Shown: piece by piece, positions 1-7,098 of the stretch | How the letters are laid out: every line of letters starts with the position of its first letter | Position numbering within the stretch: the first letter of the stretch is position 1 | Assembly (NCBI RefSeq): GCF_040681875.1 | Contig: NZ_JBFAZP010000006.1 | Span: 186,001-250,000 of the forward strand | Reading direction: 5' to 3' | Source of the DNA: Longispora sp040681875 | GTDB taxonomy: Bacteria; Actinomycetota; Actinomycetes; Mycobacteriales; Micromonosporaceae | Length of the DNA stretch: 64,000 nucleotides | Position numbers and translations under genes: made by a program | Notes under the pieces: generated by a model | The model's input: the letters and a program-made list of their open reading frames with translations, nothing else | What the model was told of the DNA's origin: nothing | The model's database searches: none

Positions 1-1695
1 GTCGACCCGTCGCACGGCAACGGCCGGACCTGCGACATGAACCAGGGCTCCGGCACGTGCACCACGTTCACGGACACGGACAACACGTGGGGCAACGGAA
101 CGCAGTCCGACCGGGCCTCGGCCGGCGTGGACGCGCACTTCGGCGCGGCGGTCACGTTCGACTACTTCAAGAACACCCACGGGCGCAACGGCATCTTCGG
201 CAACGGTGCCGGCGTGCCGAGCCGGGTGCACTACGGCAACGCGTACATCAACGCGTTCTGGGACGGCGCGCAGATGACCTACGGCGACGGCGCGAGCAAC
301 CAGCGCCCGCTGGTCTCGCTGGACGTGGCCGGGCACGAGATGTCGCACGGCGTCACCGAGGCGCTGTCGGGGCTGCAGTACTCCGGCGAGTCCGGCGGGC
401 TGAACGAGGCCACGTCCGACATCTTCGGCAACATGGTCGAGTTCTACGCCAACACGTCCTCCGATCCGGGCGACTACCAGGTCGGCGAGAAGATCAACAT
501 CAACGGCAACGGCACCCCGCTGCGGTACATGTACAACCCGGGCCTCGACGGCTCCTCGCACACCTGCTGGTCGACCAGCACCAACAGCGTGGACGTGCAC
601 TACTCCTCCGGTGTCGGCAACCACTTCTACTTCAACCTGGCCGAGGGCACCGGCTCGACGCCGTACGGCACTTCCCCGCTGTGCGGCTCCAACCCGGGCA
701 CGGTCGGCATCGGCCGGGCGAAGGCGGAGAAGATCTGGTACCGGGCGCTCGACCTGTATTTCACGACCACGACGAAGTACGTCAACACGACCACTCCCGC
801 CAACACGTCCCGCGCCCAGACCCTGACGGCCGCCACGGACCTCTACGGCCTGTGCAGCACCGAGTACAAGGCCGTCCAGTCGTCGTGGACGTCGGTCAAC
901 GTGGCCGGCAACGACGCGCCCTGCAACGCCAGCCAGGACTTCTCCATCGCGGTCAGCCCGGCCTCGGGCAGCACGAACCCGGGCGGTTCGCTGTCGGCGA
1001 CGGTGACGACCACGACCACGGCCGGCGCCCCGCAGACCGTGAACCTGACGGCCTCCGGCCAGCCGGCCGGCGTGACCGTGTCGTTCAGCCCGGCCTCCGG
1101 GAGCTCCGGCTTCTCCTCGACGGCGACCATCGCCACGACGACGGGGGCGGCACCGGGGACGTACACGATCACGGGTACCGGCACGGCCGTCACCCGGACG
1201 ACGTCCTACGCGCTCACGGTCAACGGCACGGGCGGTTGTTCCAGCCCGGGCCAGAAGCTGGGCAACCCCGGCTTCGAGACGGCGACCGCGCCGTGGACGT
1301 CCACCACCGGCGTGATCGGCGCGTGGGCCGGCACCGGGGCCCCGCGCACCGGCACCCGCAGCGCGTGGCTGGACGGCTACGGCACCACGCACACCGACAC
1401 CCTGTCGCAGACGGTCAGCATCCCGGCCGGCTGCTCCAGCTACGTGCTGAGCTTCTACCTGAAGATCACCACGGCGGAGACGACCACGACCGTGCAGTAC
1501 GACAAGCTGACCGTGAAGGTGGGCTCGACGGTGCTGGCCACGTACTCCAACCTCAACCCGCAGGGCTACTCCCTCAAGTCGTTCAACGTCGGCGCCTTCG
1601 CCGGCCAGACGGTGGTGCTGAACTTCACCGGCACCGAGGACATCTCGCTCCAGACGTCGTTCGTCATCGACGACACGGCGCTGAACGTGTCCTGA
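1..1695 (+). CDS. M4 (thermolysin-type) secreted neutral metalloprotease, 5' end cut off
   Basis: Secreted zinc endopeptidase. The frame is open from base 1, so the signal peptide, propeptide and start of the catalytic domain lie outside the window. The zinc motif HEMSH is at bases 334-348, followed by GGLNEATSD, which supplies the third zinc ligand Glu (404-406). The M4 C-terminal helical domain ends near base 930. After it come a Ser/Thr-rich Ig-like domain (about 940-1230) and a C-terminal beta-sandwich of about 150 residues starting at CSSPGQKLGNPGFE and ending in DDTALNVS. The same end module closes the second M4 protease at 11644-14070, so the two are paralogues. The role is probably nutrient proteolysis outside the cell. 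The family call is secure; the binding target of the C-terminal module is unknown. Confidence 0.95.
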   Translation, partial: VDPSHGNGRTCDMNQGSGTCTTFTDTDNTWGNGTQSDRASAGVDAHFGAAVTFDYFKNTHGRNGIFGNGAGVPSRVHYGNAYINAFWDGAQMTYGDGASNQRPLVSLDVAGHEMSHGVTEALSGLQYSGESGGLNEATSDIFGNMVEFYANTSSDPGDYQVGEKININGNGTPLRYMYNPGLDGSSHTCWSTSTNSVDVHYSSGVGNHFYFNLAEGTGSTPYGTSPLCGSNPGTVGIGRAKAEKIWYRALDLYFTTTTKYVNTTTPANTSRAQTLTAATDLYGLCSTEYKAVQSSWTSVNVAGNDAPCNASQDFSIAVSPASGSTNPGGSLSATVTTTTTAGAPQTVNLTASGQPAGVTVSFSPASGSSGFSSTATIATTTGAAPGTYTITGTGTAVTRTTSYALTVNGTGGCSSPGQKLGNPGFETATAPWTSTTGVIGAWAGTGAPRTGTRSAWLDGYGTTHTDTLSQTVSIPAGCSSYVLSFYLKITTAETTTTVQYDKLTVKVGSTVLATYSNLNPQGYSLKSFNVGAFAGQTVVLNFTGTEDISLQTSFVIDDTALNVS

Positions 1696-1710
1696 CGCCA
1701 CTTCCGTAGG

Positions 1711-1742
1711 GCCATGGTGATCGCTACGGTGATCACCATGGC
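1711..1742. promoter_or_regulatory. 12-bp inverted repeat around a leaderless promoter
   Basis: Perfect inverted repeat: GCCATGGTGATC at 1711-1722 and its complement at 1731-1742, separated by 8 bases. The spacer ends in TACGGT (1725-1730), a plausible -10 hexamer lying 7 bases before ATG 1738. The repeat would therefore straddle the -10 and the transcription start of the downstream gene, as a repressor operator would. It lies 16 bases after the protease stop codon, so a terminator hairpin is the alternative, but there is no T tract. Confidence 0.5.
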
Positions 1743-3690
1743 TCTCGGCATAGCGCTGCTCATCGATGTCCTCAGGGTCTGGCTACCCTCCCTGATCACG
1801 GTGTACGGCGCCGCCGGCAGCACCCCGGCCGAGCAGCTCGGCCTGTTCGCCCTCGCCTGCTTCGCGGTCGCGCTGCTCGGCGTGCCGCTGGCCCGGTGGG
1901 TCGGCCCCGGCCGGTTCGCGACCGCGTCGGTGGCCGGCCTCGCCGTGGCCCGGATCTTCCTCCAGGCCACCCACGGCGGCCGCCCCCAGCTCTACCTCGC
2001 CACCGCCGCCCTGATCTGCGGCCTGTGGTGGCTCGTCGGCCTCGCGGTCGGCGGCCTGCCCGGCCGGGCCGCCGCGAACGCGGTCCTCGGCGGCTTCGCG
2101 CTCAGTGCCCTCGGCCACGCGGTCCTCGGCGGCGTGGACCTGATGTGGCGGACCGGCTGGTGGGTGTGGCTGGTCCTGGTCCTCGCCGGTCTCGCGGCGG
2201 TGGCGGCCACCCCGCGCGCGCCGTCCGGGAAGGTCGCGGCCCCGGCCGGGTTCTGGTTCGCCGTCGGGCCGGCGGTGCTGCTGTTCGGGATCCTCGGTGG
2301 TGCGACGGCCCGGGTGGGCGCGGCGGCCGGGGTGTGGGCGGTCGCGGTGCTGGTCGGGGCCTGCGTGCTGGGGAACCGGCTGTCCGGGGTGGGCCGGAAG
2401 CGGCTCCGGGTGCCCCTGGCGGGGCTGGCCGCGCTGCTGCTGCTCGGGTCCGTCGCCGTGGCCAACGAGGCCAGCGGGTGGCTCCTGGTGGCCGGGTCGG
2501 CCGGCGTGGCGGTCGGGTTAGGGCTGTGCCTGGGCGCGGCGGCCCGGGCGGCCCGCGCCGCGGGCGTGGCTGGTGCCAGCCGTGGCGGGGGCGGCGCGGC
2601 GGATGGCGACATCCGGAGTTCCGCCCCGGACGCGGCCGACGCGGCCGGCGGCACAGGCGTGGCCGGCACGGGCGGGAGCGGCGCCGGATCCGGGGTGCGG
2701 CGCGGTCTCGCGGCCGCCGGCGGGCTGCTCGTCTGCGTGACCCTCCTCTTCGGGTACTACGCCTCCTACGACCTCGACCTCGGCTCCGGTTCCGGTTCCG
2801 CCACGCTCGTCGCCGTCCTCCTCGCCGCGCTGGCCGTGGCCGTCCCCGCCCTGCTCGGCGCGCGGGCGGCCGTCCGGGCGCGGGCCCGCGTGTGGCCTCG
2901 GGTGCTGAACCTCGACGCGGTGCTGGCCGGCGGGCTGGCGCTCCTCTTCGGACTCTGGGCGCTGCCGGCCGTCACGTCGGCGGAGCCGCCGGGGATGCTG
3001 CGACTGGTCTCGTACAACATCAGGATGGGTTTCGATCTGGACGGCCGGTTCTCCGTGGACGCCCTCGCGGCGACGATCCAGAGCCAGAATCCCGATGTGG
3101 TACTCCTCAGCGAGGTCGACCGGGGCTGGTTCCTCAACGGCGGCCACGACACCCTGGGCCTGCTCGCCGAGCGCCTCGGCATGCGTTACGTGTTCGCCCC
3201 CGCCGCCGACCAGGTCTGGGGCGACGCGGTCCTGACCCGGGCCACCATCGTGTCCTCGCGGTCCGTCGCGCTGCCGAGGGAGGGCCCGACCGGGGCGCAG
3301 GCGCTCGGCGTGGTGCTCCGGGTGGCCGGCGGGCGCGAACTGGCCGTGGTGTCCACCCACTTCCAGCCCGCCGGGGACTCCCCCGCCGTCCGCCAGGCCA
3401 CGGCGGCGGCCGAGCTGGTCCGTGAGCTGTCCGCCGGGGGCCGGCCCGTGGTACTGGCCGGGGACCTGAACATCGAGCCGGGCGCGCCGGCGTTCGCCCC
3501 GCTGGCGGCGGTGGGGCTGACGGACGCGCTGGCGCCGAGCCGGCCGGTGCCGACGTTCCCCGCCGACGTGCCCACCCAGCAGATCGACCACGTCCTGGTC
3601 ACGGCCGGGCTCGTGGCCCACGGGGTGGTGACCCCGGAGAGCCGGGCGTCGGACCACCGGGCGGTGGCGGTGTCGCTACAGGTGGGGTGA
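1738..3690 (+). CDS. Membrane-anchored endonuclease/exonuclease/phosphatase (EEP) family protein
   Basis: A protein of 650 residues. The first 400 or so are hydrophobic and Ala/Leu/Gly-rich, with roughly ten possible membrane segments interrupted by a Gly/Ala/Asp loop (bases about 2560-2690). From about residue 420 a complete EEP catalytic domain follows: SYNIRMG, LLSEVDRG, STHFQPAG, AGDLNIEPG and a C-terminal SDHRAV. These supply the Asn, Glu, Asp and His residues typical of Mg-dependent phosphodiesterases of the DNase I/sphingomyelinase fold. The domain should lie outside the membrane. The substrate (DNA, phosphoinositide or sphingolipid) cannot be told. ATG 1738 is preferred because of TACGGT 7 bases upstream; ATG 1714 in the same frame is the alternative. 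Confidence 0.85.
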   Translation: MALGIALLIDVLRVWLPSLITVYGAAGSTPAEQLGLFALACFAVALLGVPLARWVGPGRFATASVAGLAVARIFLQATHGGRPQLYLATAALICGLWWLVGLAVGGLPGRAAANAVLGGFALSALGHAVLGGVDLMWRTGWWVWLVLVLAGLAAVAATPRAPSGKVAAPAGFWFAVGPAVLLFGILGGATARVGAAAGVWAVAVLVGACVLGNRLSGVGRKRLRVPLAGLAALLLLGSVAVANEASGWLLVAGSAGVAVGLGLCLGAAARAARAAGVAGASRGGGGAADGDIRSSAPDAADAAGGTGVAGTGGSGAGSGVRRGLAAAGGLLVCVTLLFGYYASYDLDLGSGSGSATLVAVLLAALAVAVPALLGARAAVRARARVWPRVLNLDAVLAGGLALLFGLWALPAVTSAEPPGMLRLVSYNIRMGFDLDGRFSVDALAATIQSQNPDVVLLSEVDRGWFLNGGHDTLGLLAERLGMRYVFAPAADQVWGDAVLTRATIVSSRSVALPREGPTGAQALGVVLRVAGGRELAVVSTHFQPAGDSPAVRQATAAAELVRELSAGGRPVVLAGDLNIEPGAPAFAPLAAVGLTDALAPSRPVPTFPADVPTQQIDHVLVTAGLVAHGVVTPESRASDHRAVAVSLQVG

Positions 3691-3751
3691 CGCCGCCGGG
3701 GCTGGCCCAACGGGCGGCCGGGCGGGGCTGACGCGGCGGGCGCGTGGGCGG

Positions 3752-4543
3752 TCAGCGGGGCGGCAGGTTCGCCTCGACGCCGTCCAGGAGCACCTTCAGG
3801 CCGAACTCGAACGCCCGGGACGGGTCGTGGGCCGCCTGGTACTCCTCGCCCGCCGCCGACCCGACCCGCGCCGCCACCGGGAACCGTTCCGGGTCGAACA
3901 CCCGCGCCAGCAGCGGCGCGTGCGCCTCCCACCATTCCAGGTCGGTGATGCCCGTGCTCCGGACCGCCTGGGCGTCCTCGACCGCGCCCCGGACGGCCCC
4001 GTGCACGTAGTCGTTGACGAGCTGGACGAGCAGGTCCATGTCGATGTCGGTGAGGCCGAGCCCGTCGACGGCCCGCAGGTCGCGGTCGTACTTGGCGATG
4101 GTGTGCGGGCCGAGGACCGGGCGGCTGGTCGCGACCCGGAGCAGCCAGGGGTGGCGCAGGTAGAGGGCCCGGTTGTCCCGGGCGATCCGTTCCAGGCGCG
4201 CCCGCCAGCCCACGGGCTCCCCCGGGGCGTCCGCCGGCGCGGGCGGGCCGACCTCCGCGTACACCGCGTCGAGCATCAGGTCGAGGAGTTCGCCCTTGCC
4301 GGGGACGTAGTTGTACAGCGACATCGCCGTCACGCCGAGCTGTTCGCCGACCCGGCGCATGGTGAGCACGTCGAGGCCCTCCGCGTCGGCGACCGCGATC
4401 GCGGCGGCGGTGATCCCCGCGACGGTGAGCTTGGGCTTCGGTCCCCGGCGGGGCCGGTCCTCGCCGACGCCCCAGAGCAGCTCCATGCTCCGGGTCGGGT
4501 CGCCGGTGCCGCTGTACTCGATGCTCACCCCGTCATTGTGCAC
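3752..4543 (-). CDS. TetR family repressor, probably of the adjacent DrrAB-type efflux pump
   Basis: A 263-residue protein with an unusually long N-terminal leader of about 35 residues. A TetR helix-turn-helix follows (residues about 40-85: ITAAAIAVADAEGLDVLTMRRV, then a recognition helix in GVTAMSLYNYVPGKGELLDLM). The rest resembles the TetR class C-terminal ligand and dimer domain. GTG 4543 is used, with GGGGA a few bases upstream; an internal GTG at 4528 is also possible. It is divergent from the ABC transporter genes, and a clear palindrome lies between them (4576-4600), so the likely role is repression of the pump until a toxic ligand binds. The ligand is unknown. Confidence 0.9.
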   Translation of the reverse strand: MHNDGVSIEYSGTGDPTRSMELLWGVGEDRPRRGPKPKLTVAGITAAAIAVADAEGLDVLTMRRVGEQLGVTAMSLYNYVPGKGELLDLMLDAVYAEVGPPAPADAPGEPVGWRARLERIARDNRALYLRHPWLLRVATSRPVLGPHTIAKYDRDLRAVDGLGLTDIDMDLLVQLVNDYVHGAVRGAVEDAQAVRSTGITDLEWWEAHAPLLARVFDPERFPVAARVGSAAGEEYQAAHDPSRAFEFGLKVLLDGVEANLPPR

Positions 4544-4575
4544 GTCGGGTCCCCGCGACCGGGATCACAATCAAT

Positions 4576-4600
4576 TACGTTGTAAACTATTTACGACGTA
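4576..4600. promoter_or_regulatory. Probable TetR operator for the efflux operon
   Basis: Inverted repeat with 11-base arms, TACGTTGTAAA (4576-4586) and TTTACGACGTA (4590-4600), with one mismatch and a 3-base spacer. It lies between the divergent TetR gene and the ABC ATPase gene in an AT-rich patch that stands out from its GC-rich surroundings. Confidence 0.75.
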
Positions 4601-4634
4601 CATTAAAATGGGACCCCGAACGAGAGGAGCGAGC

Positions 4635-5639
4635 GTGACACTCGCAGTGGTCGCCGAGGGGCTGACCAAGCGGTACGGGGCCGGTCCGGCGCTGGACGGG
4701 TTCGATCTCGCGGTGCCGACGGGCACGGTGCACGGGCTGCTGGGGCCCAACGGGGCGGGCAAGACGACGGCGGTGCGGATCCTGGCCACCCTCACCCGGT
4801 TCGACGCGGGGCGGGCCGAGGTCGCCGGGTACGACGTGCGCCGGCAGCCCGACCAGGTCCGCCGGCACATCGGCCTGTCGGGGCAGTACGCGGCCGTGGA
4901 CGAGATCCTCAGCGGCCGGCAGAACCTGGTCATGTTCGGCCGACTGTTCCACCTGGACCGCCGGGCGGCGGCGCGCCGGGCCGACGAGCTGCTGGAGCGG
5001 TTCCGGCTCACCGACACCGGCACCAAGGCCGTCAAGGACTACTCGGGCGGGATGCGCAGGCGGCTCGACCTGGCCGCCAGCCTGATCCTCGCCCCGCCGG
5101 TGCTGTTCCTGGACGAGCCGACGACGGGGCTCGACCCGCGCGGCCGGACCGAGGTGTGGGACGCGGTGCGGGCCCTGGTGGACTCCGGGACGACAGTGCT
5201 GCTGACGACGCAGTACCTGGAGGAGGCCGACCAGCTCGCGCACCGGATCTCGGTGATCGACGCCGGTCGGGTGATCGCCGGGGGCACCCCGGAGGAGTTG
5301 AAGGCGACCCTGGGCGGGGACCGGATCGACGTGGTCACCCACCGGGCCGCCGACCTGGACCGGGCGGCCGTCGTGGTGGCCGCGGCGACCGGGGGCGCGC
5401 CCACGACCGATCCGGACCGCCGGCTGGTCGGCGCGCCGGTGACCGACCGGATGGCCGCGTTGACCGGGGTGATGGCCGGGCTGGCGGCGGCGGGGATCGT
5501 CGCGGAGGACATCGCGGTGCGCCGCCCGACCCTGGACGAGGTGTTCCTGCACCTGACCGGCGAGCGGGCCCCTGACCTGTCGGAACCCGGGTTGCCACAG
5601 CCCGGGCGTTCCCCGCAGCTCACGAAGGAGGGCCGATGA
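4635..5639 (+). CDS. ABC transporter ATP-binding protein, daunorubicin-resistance (DrrA) type
   Basis: ATPase of a two-gene exporter, 334 residues. Walker A GPNGAGKT is at residues 37-44, the signature SGGMRRRLDL starts at about 137, Walker B LFLDEPTTGLDP is at about 157-168, and the H-loop follows in the LLTTQYLEEAD segment. The C-terminal extension of about 100 residues is typical of the DrrA family. GTG 4635 is chosen because AGAGGAG (4623-4629) lies 5 bases upstream. The stop overlaps the permease start (ATGA), which indicates translational coupling. The substrate is probably a hydrophobic drug, by family analogy only. Confidence 0.95.
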   Translation: MTLAVVAEGLTKRYGAGPALDGFDLAVPTGTVHGLLGPNGAGKTTAVRILATLTRFDAGRAEVAGYDVRRQPDQVRRHIGLSGQYAAVDEILSGRQNLVMFGRLFHLDRRAAARRADELLERFRLTDTGTKAVKDYSGGMRRRLDLAASLILAPPVLFLDEPTTGLDPRGRTEVWDAVRALVDSGTTVLLTTQYLEEADQLAHRISVIDAGRVIAGGTPEELKATLGGDRIDVVTHRAADLDRAAVVVAAATGGAPTTDPDRRLVGAPVTDRMAALTGVMAGLAAAGIVAEDIAVRRPTLDEVFLHLTGERAPDLSEPGLPQPGRSPQLTKEGR

Positions 5640-6406
5640 CGGCAGTACTCGGCGACGCCTGGACCCTCACGGGCCGGAGCTTCGCGCACTGGGTCCGCCA
5701 GCCGTTCGCGATCGTGTTCGGTCTGCTGTTCCCGATCATGCTGGCGGTGCTGTTCGGGTTCCTGTTCGGCGGGGCGATGTCCGTGCCCGGCGGCGGGGAC
5801 TACATCGAGTTCCTGATGCCCGGCATGTTCGTCATGACCATGGCCTTCGGGATCGGCGAGACGATGGTCTCGGTCAGCGCGGACAAGGAGAAGGGCGTGA
5901 CGGACCGGTTCCGGTCCATGCCGTTGTCCGGCGCGGCCGTGGTGCTGGGCCGGAGCATCGCCGACATGGCGTACTCGGCGGTGCTGCTCGCCGTCATGCT
6001 CGCCTTCGGGCTGCTGGTCGGCTGGCGCGCCCACGAGGGGTTCGCCTCCGCCCTGGGCGCGGTGGGGCTGCTGTTCCTGCTGCGGTTCTCGCTGGTCTGG
6101 GTGGGGGTCTTCCTCGGGCTGGTCGTCCGGGGCGCGGAGGCGACGGCGGCCGTGCAGACCCTGCTGTTCCCGCTCACCATGGTCACGAACACGTTCGCGG
6201 ATCCGGCGACGATGCCGGCCTGGCTGGGTACGGTCGCGGAATGGAACCCGTTGTCGGCGACCGTGACCGCGACCCGGGACCTGTTCGGCAACCCCGGGAT
6301 GGGCGGCCAGGAGCACGCGCTGGCCCTCGCGCTGGCCTGGCCGGTACTCCTCGTCGCGATCTTCCTTCCCCTGTCCGTCTGGCGCTACCGGAGGCTGAGC
6401 CGATGA
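5636..6406 (+). CDS. ABC-2 type permease (DrrB-like)
   Basis: Membrane subunit of the exporter, 256 residues, with about six hydrophobic segments. Examples are FAIVFGLLFPIMLAVLFGFLF near residue 25 and segments near 105, 140, 175 and 235. The motif region ADKEKGVTDRFRSMPLSG in the first cytoplasmic loop is characteristic of DrrB-type permeases. Its start overlaps the ATPase stop and its stop overlaps the start of the next gene, so three proteins are made from one coupled message. With the ATPase it should form a dimeric efflux pump in the plasma membrane, controlled by the divergent TetR. Confidence 0.92.
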   Translation: MTAVLGDAWTLTGRSFAHWVRQPFAIVFGLLFPIMLAVLFGFLFGGAMSVPGGGDYIEFLMPGMFVMTMAFGIGETMVSVSADKEKGVTDRFRSMPLSGAAVVLGRSIADMAYSAVLLAVMLAFGLLVGWRAHEGFASALGAVGLLFLLRFSLVWVGVFLGLVVRGAEATAAVQTLLFPLTMVTNTFADPATMPAWLGTVAEWNPLSATVTATRDLFGNPGMGGQEHALALALAWPVLLVAIFLPLSVWRYRRLSR

Positions 6407-7032
6407 CCCTCGACCCGAACACCGAATTCGACCGACAGGTCAAGAACCTGCTGGATCTGGGGTACCCGGCACTGGCCGGCCTGTCCGCCGAGGAGTTCAC
6501 CGCGCTGGTCGCCCCGGTGCGCGCCGACGTGCTCGCCCGGGGGGACCTGGCGCCGGCGACGCCCGGATGGGTGCCGTTCGTGCTGGTCGTGGCGGTGGAC
6601 CCCTACCAGGCGGTGCCGCTGCTCACCCTGGCCGGGAAGAAGAAGCCGGGCGTGGTCGACCGCAACTACGCCGAGGGGGAGGTCTCCCGGTTCGTACCCG
6701 TCAAGGAGGTGGGTGTCCCGGACCGGGCCGCCTACGTGGTCTTCGACGTCGAACGCGGCGAGGAGTTCTGCGACGTCAAGCCGCAGGAGGCCATGGAGAC
6801 CCTCGCCGGCCGGGGGCGCACGCCGCTGACCATCGAGGAGGGGATCGCGGTCGTCACGCACTTCCCGGCCACGCTGGAGAAGAACAAGTGCTTCATGCTG
6901 GGCGGCTCGCGGTGCGGGGACCGGCGGGTGCCGGCGCTGTGGATCAGTGAGAACGCGCCGAAGCTGGGCTGGTGCTGGGCGGGGAATCCGCACACCTGGC
7001 TGGGGACGGCCTCGGCGGGAGCCCGGGCCTGA
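6403..7032 (+). CDS. DUF5701-like protein of unknown function
   Basis: A soluble protein of 209 residues that resembles the actinobacterial DUF5701 family, with a conserved C-terminal end LGWCWAGNPHTWLGTASAGAR. It starts with DPNTEFDRQVKNLLDLGYP and has no signal peptide or membrane segment. It contains the segment VVDRNYAEGEVSRFVPVKEV and two Cys near residues 167 and 174 (NKCFMLGGSRCGD). ATG 6403 overlaps the permease stop, so it is the third gene of the efflux operon. No catalytic motif is recognisable. A role in handling the pump substrate is a guess from position. Confidence 0.75.
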   Translation: MTLDPNTEFDRQVKNLLDLGYPALAGLSAEEFTALVAPVRADVLARGDLAPATPGWVPFVLVVAVDPYQAVPLLTLAGKKKPGVVDRNYAEGEVSRFVPVKEVGVPDRAAYVVFDVERGEEFCDVKPQEAMETLAGRGRTPLTIEEGIAVVTHFPATLEKNKCFMLGGSRCGDRRVPALWISENAPKLGWCWAGNPHTWLGTASAGARA

Positions 7033-7037
7033 CGGTG

Positions 7038-7073
7038 GCGGTCCGCGCGCGAGACGACTCGGGCGCGGACCGC
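7038..7073. terminator. Hairpin between convergent genes
   Basis: Eleven-base perfect arms (7038-7048 and 7063-7073, core CGGTCCGCGC) around a 14-base loop. It lies in the 66-base gap between the DUF5701-like gene and the convergent nuclease gene, so it can act as a terminator in both directions. Confidence 0.6.
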
Positions 7074-7098
7074 TCCGGCGTTCCGGGGACGCGGCCCG

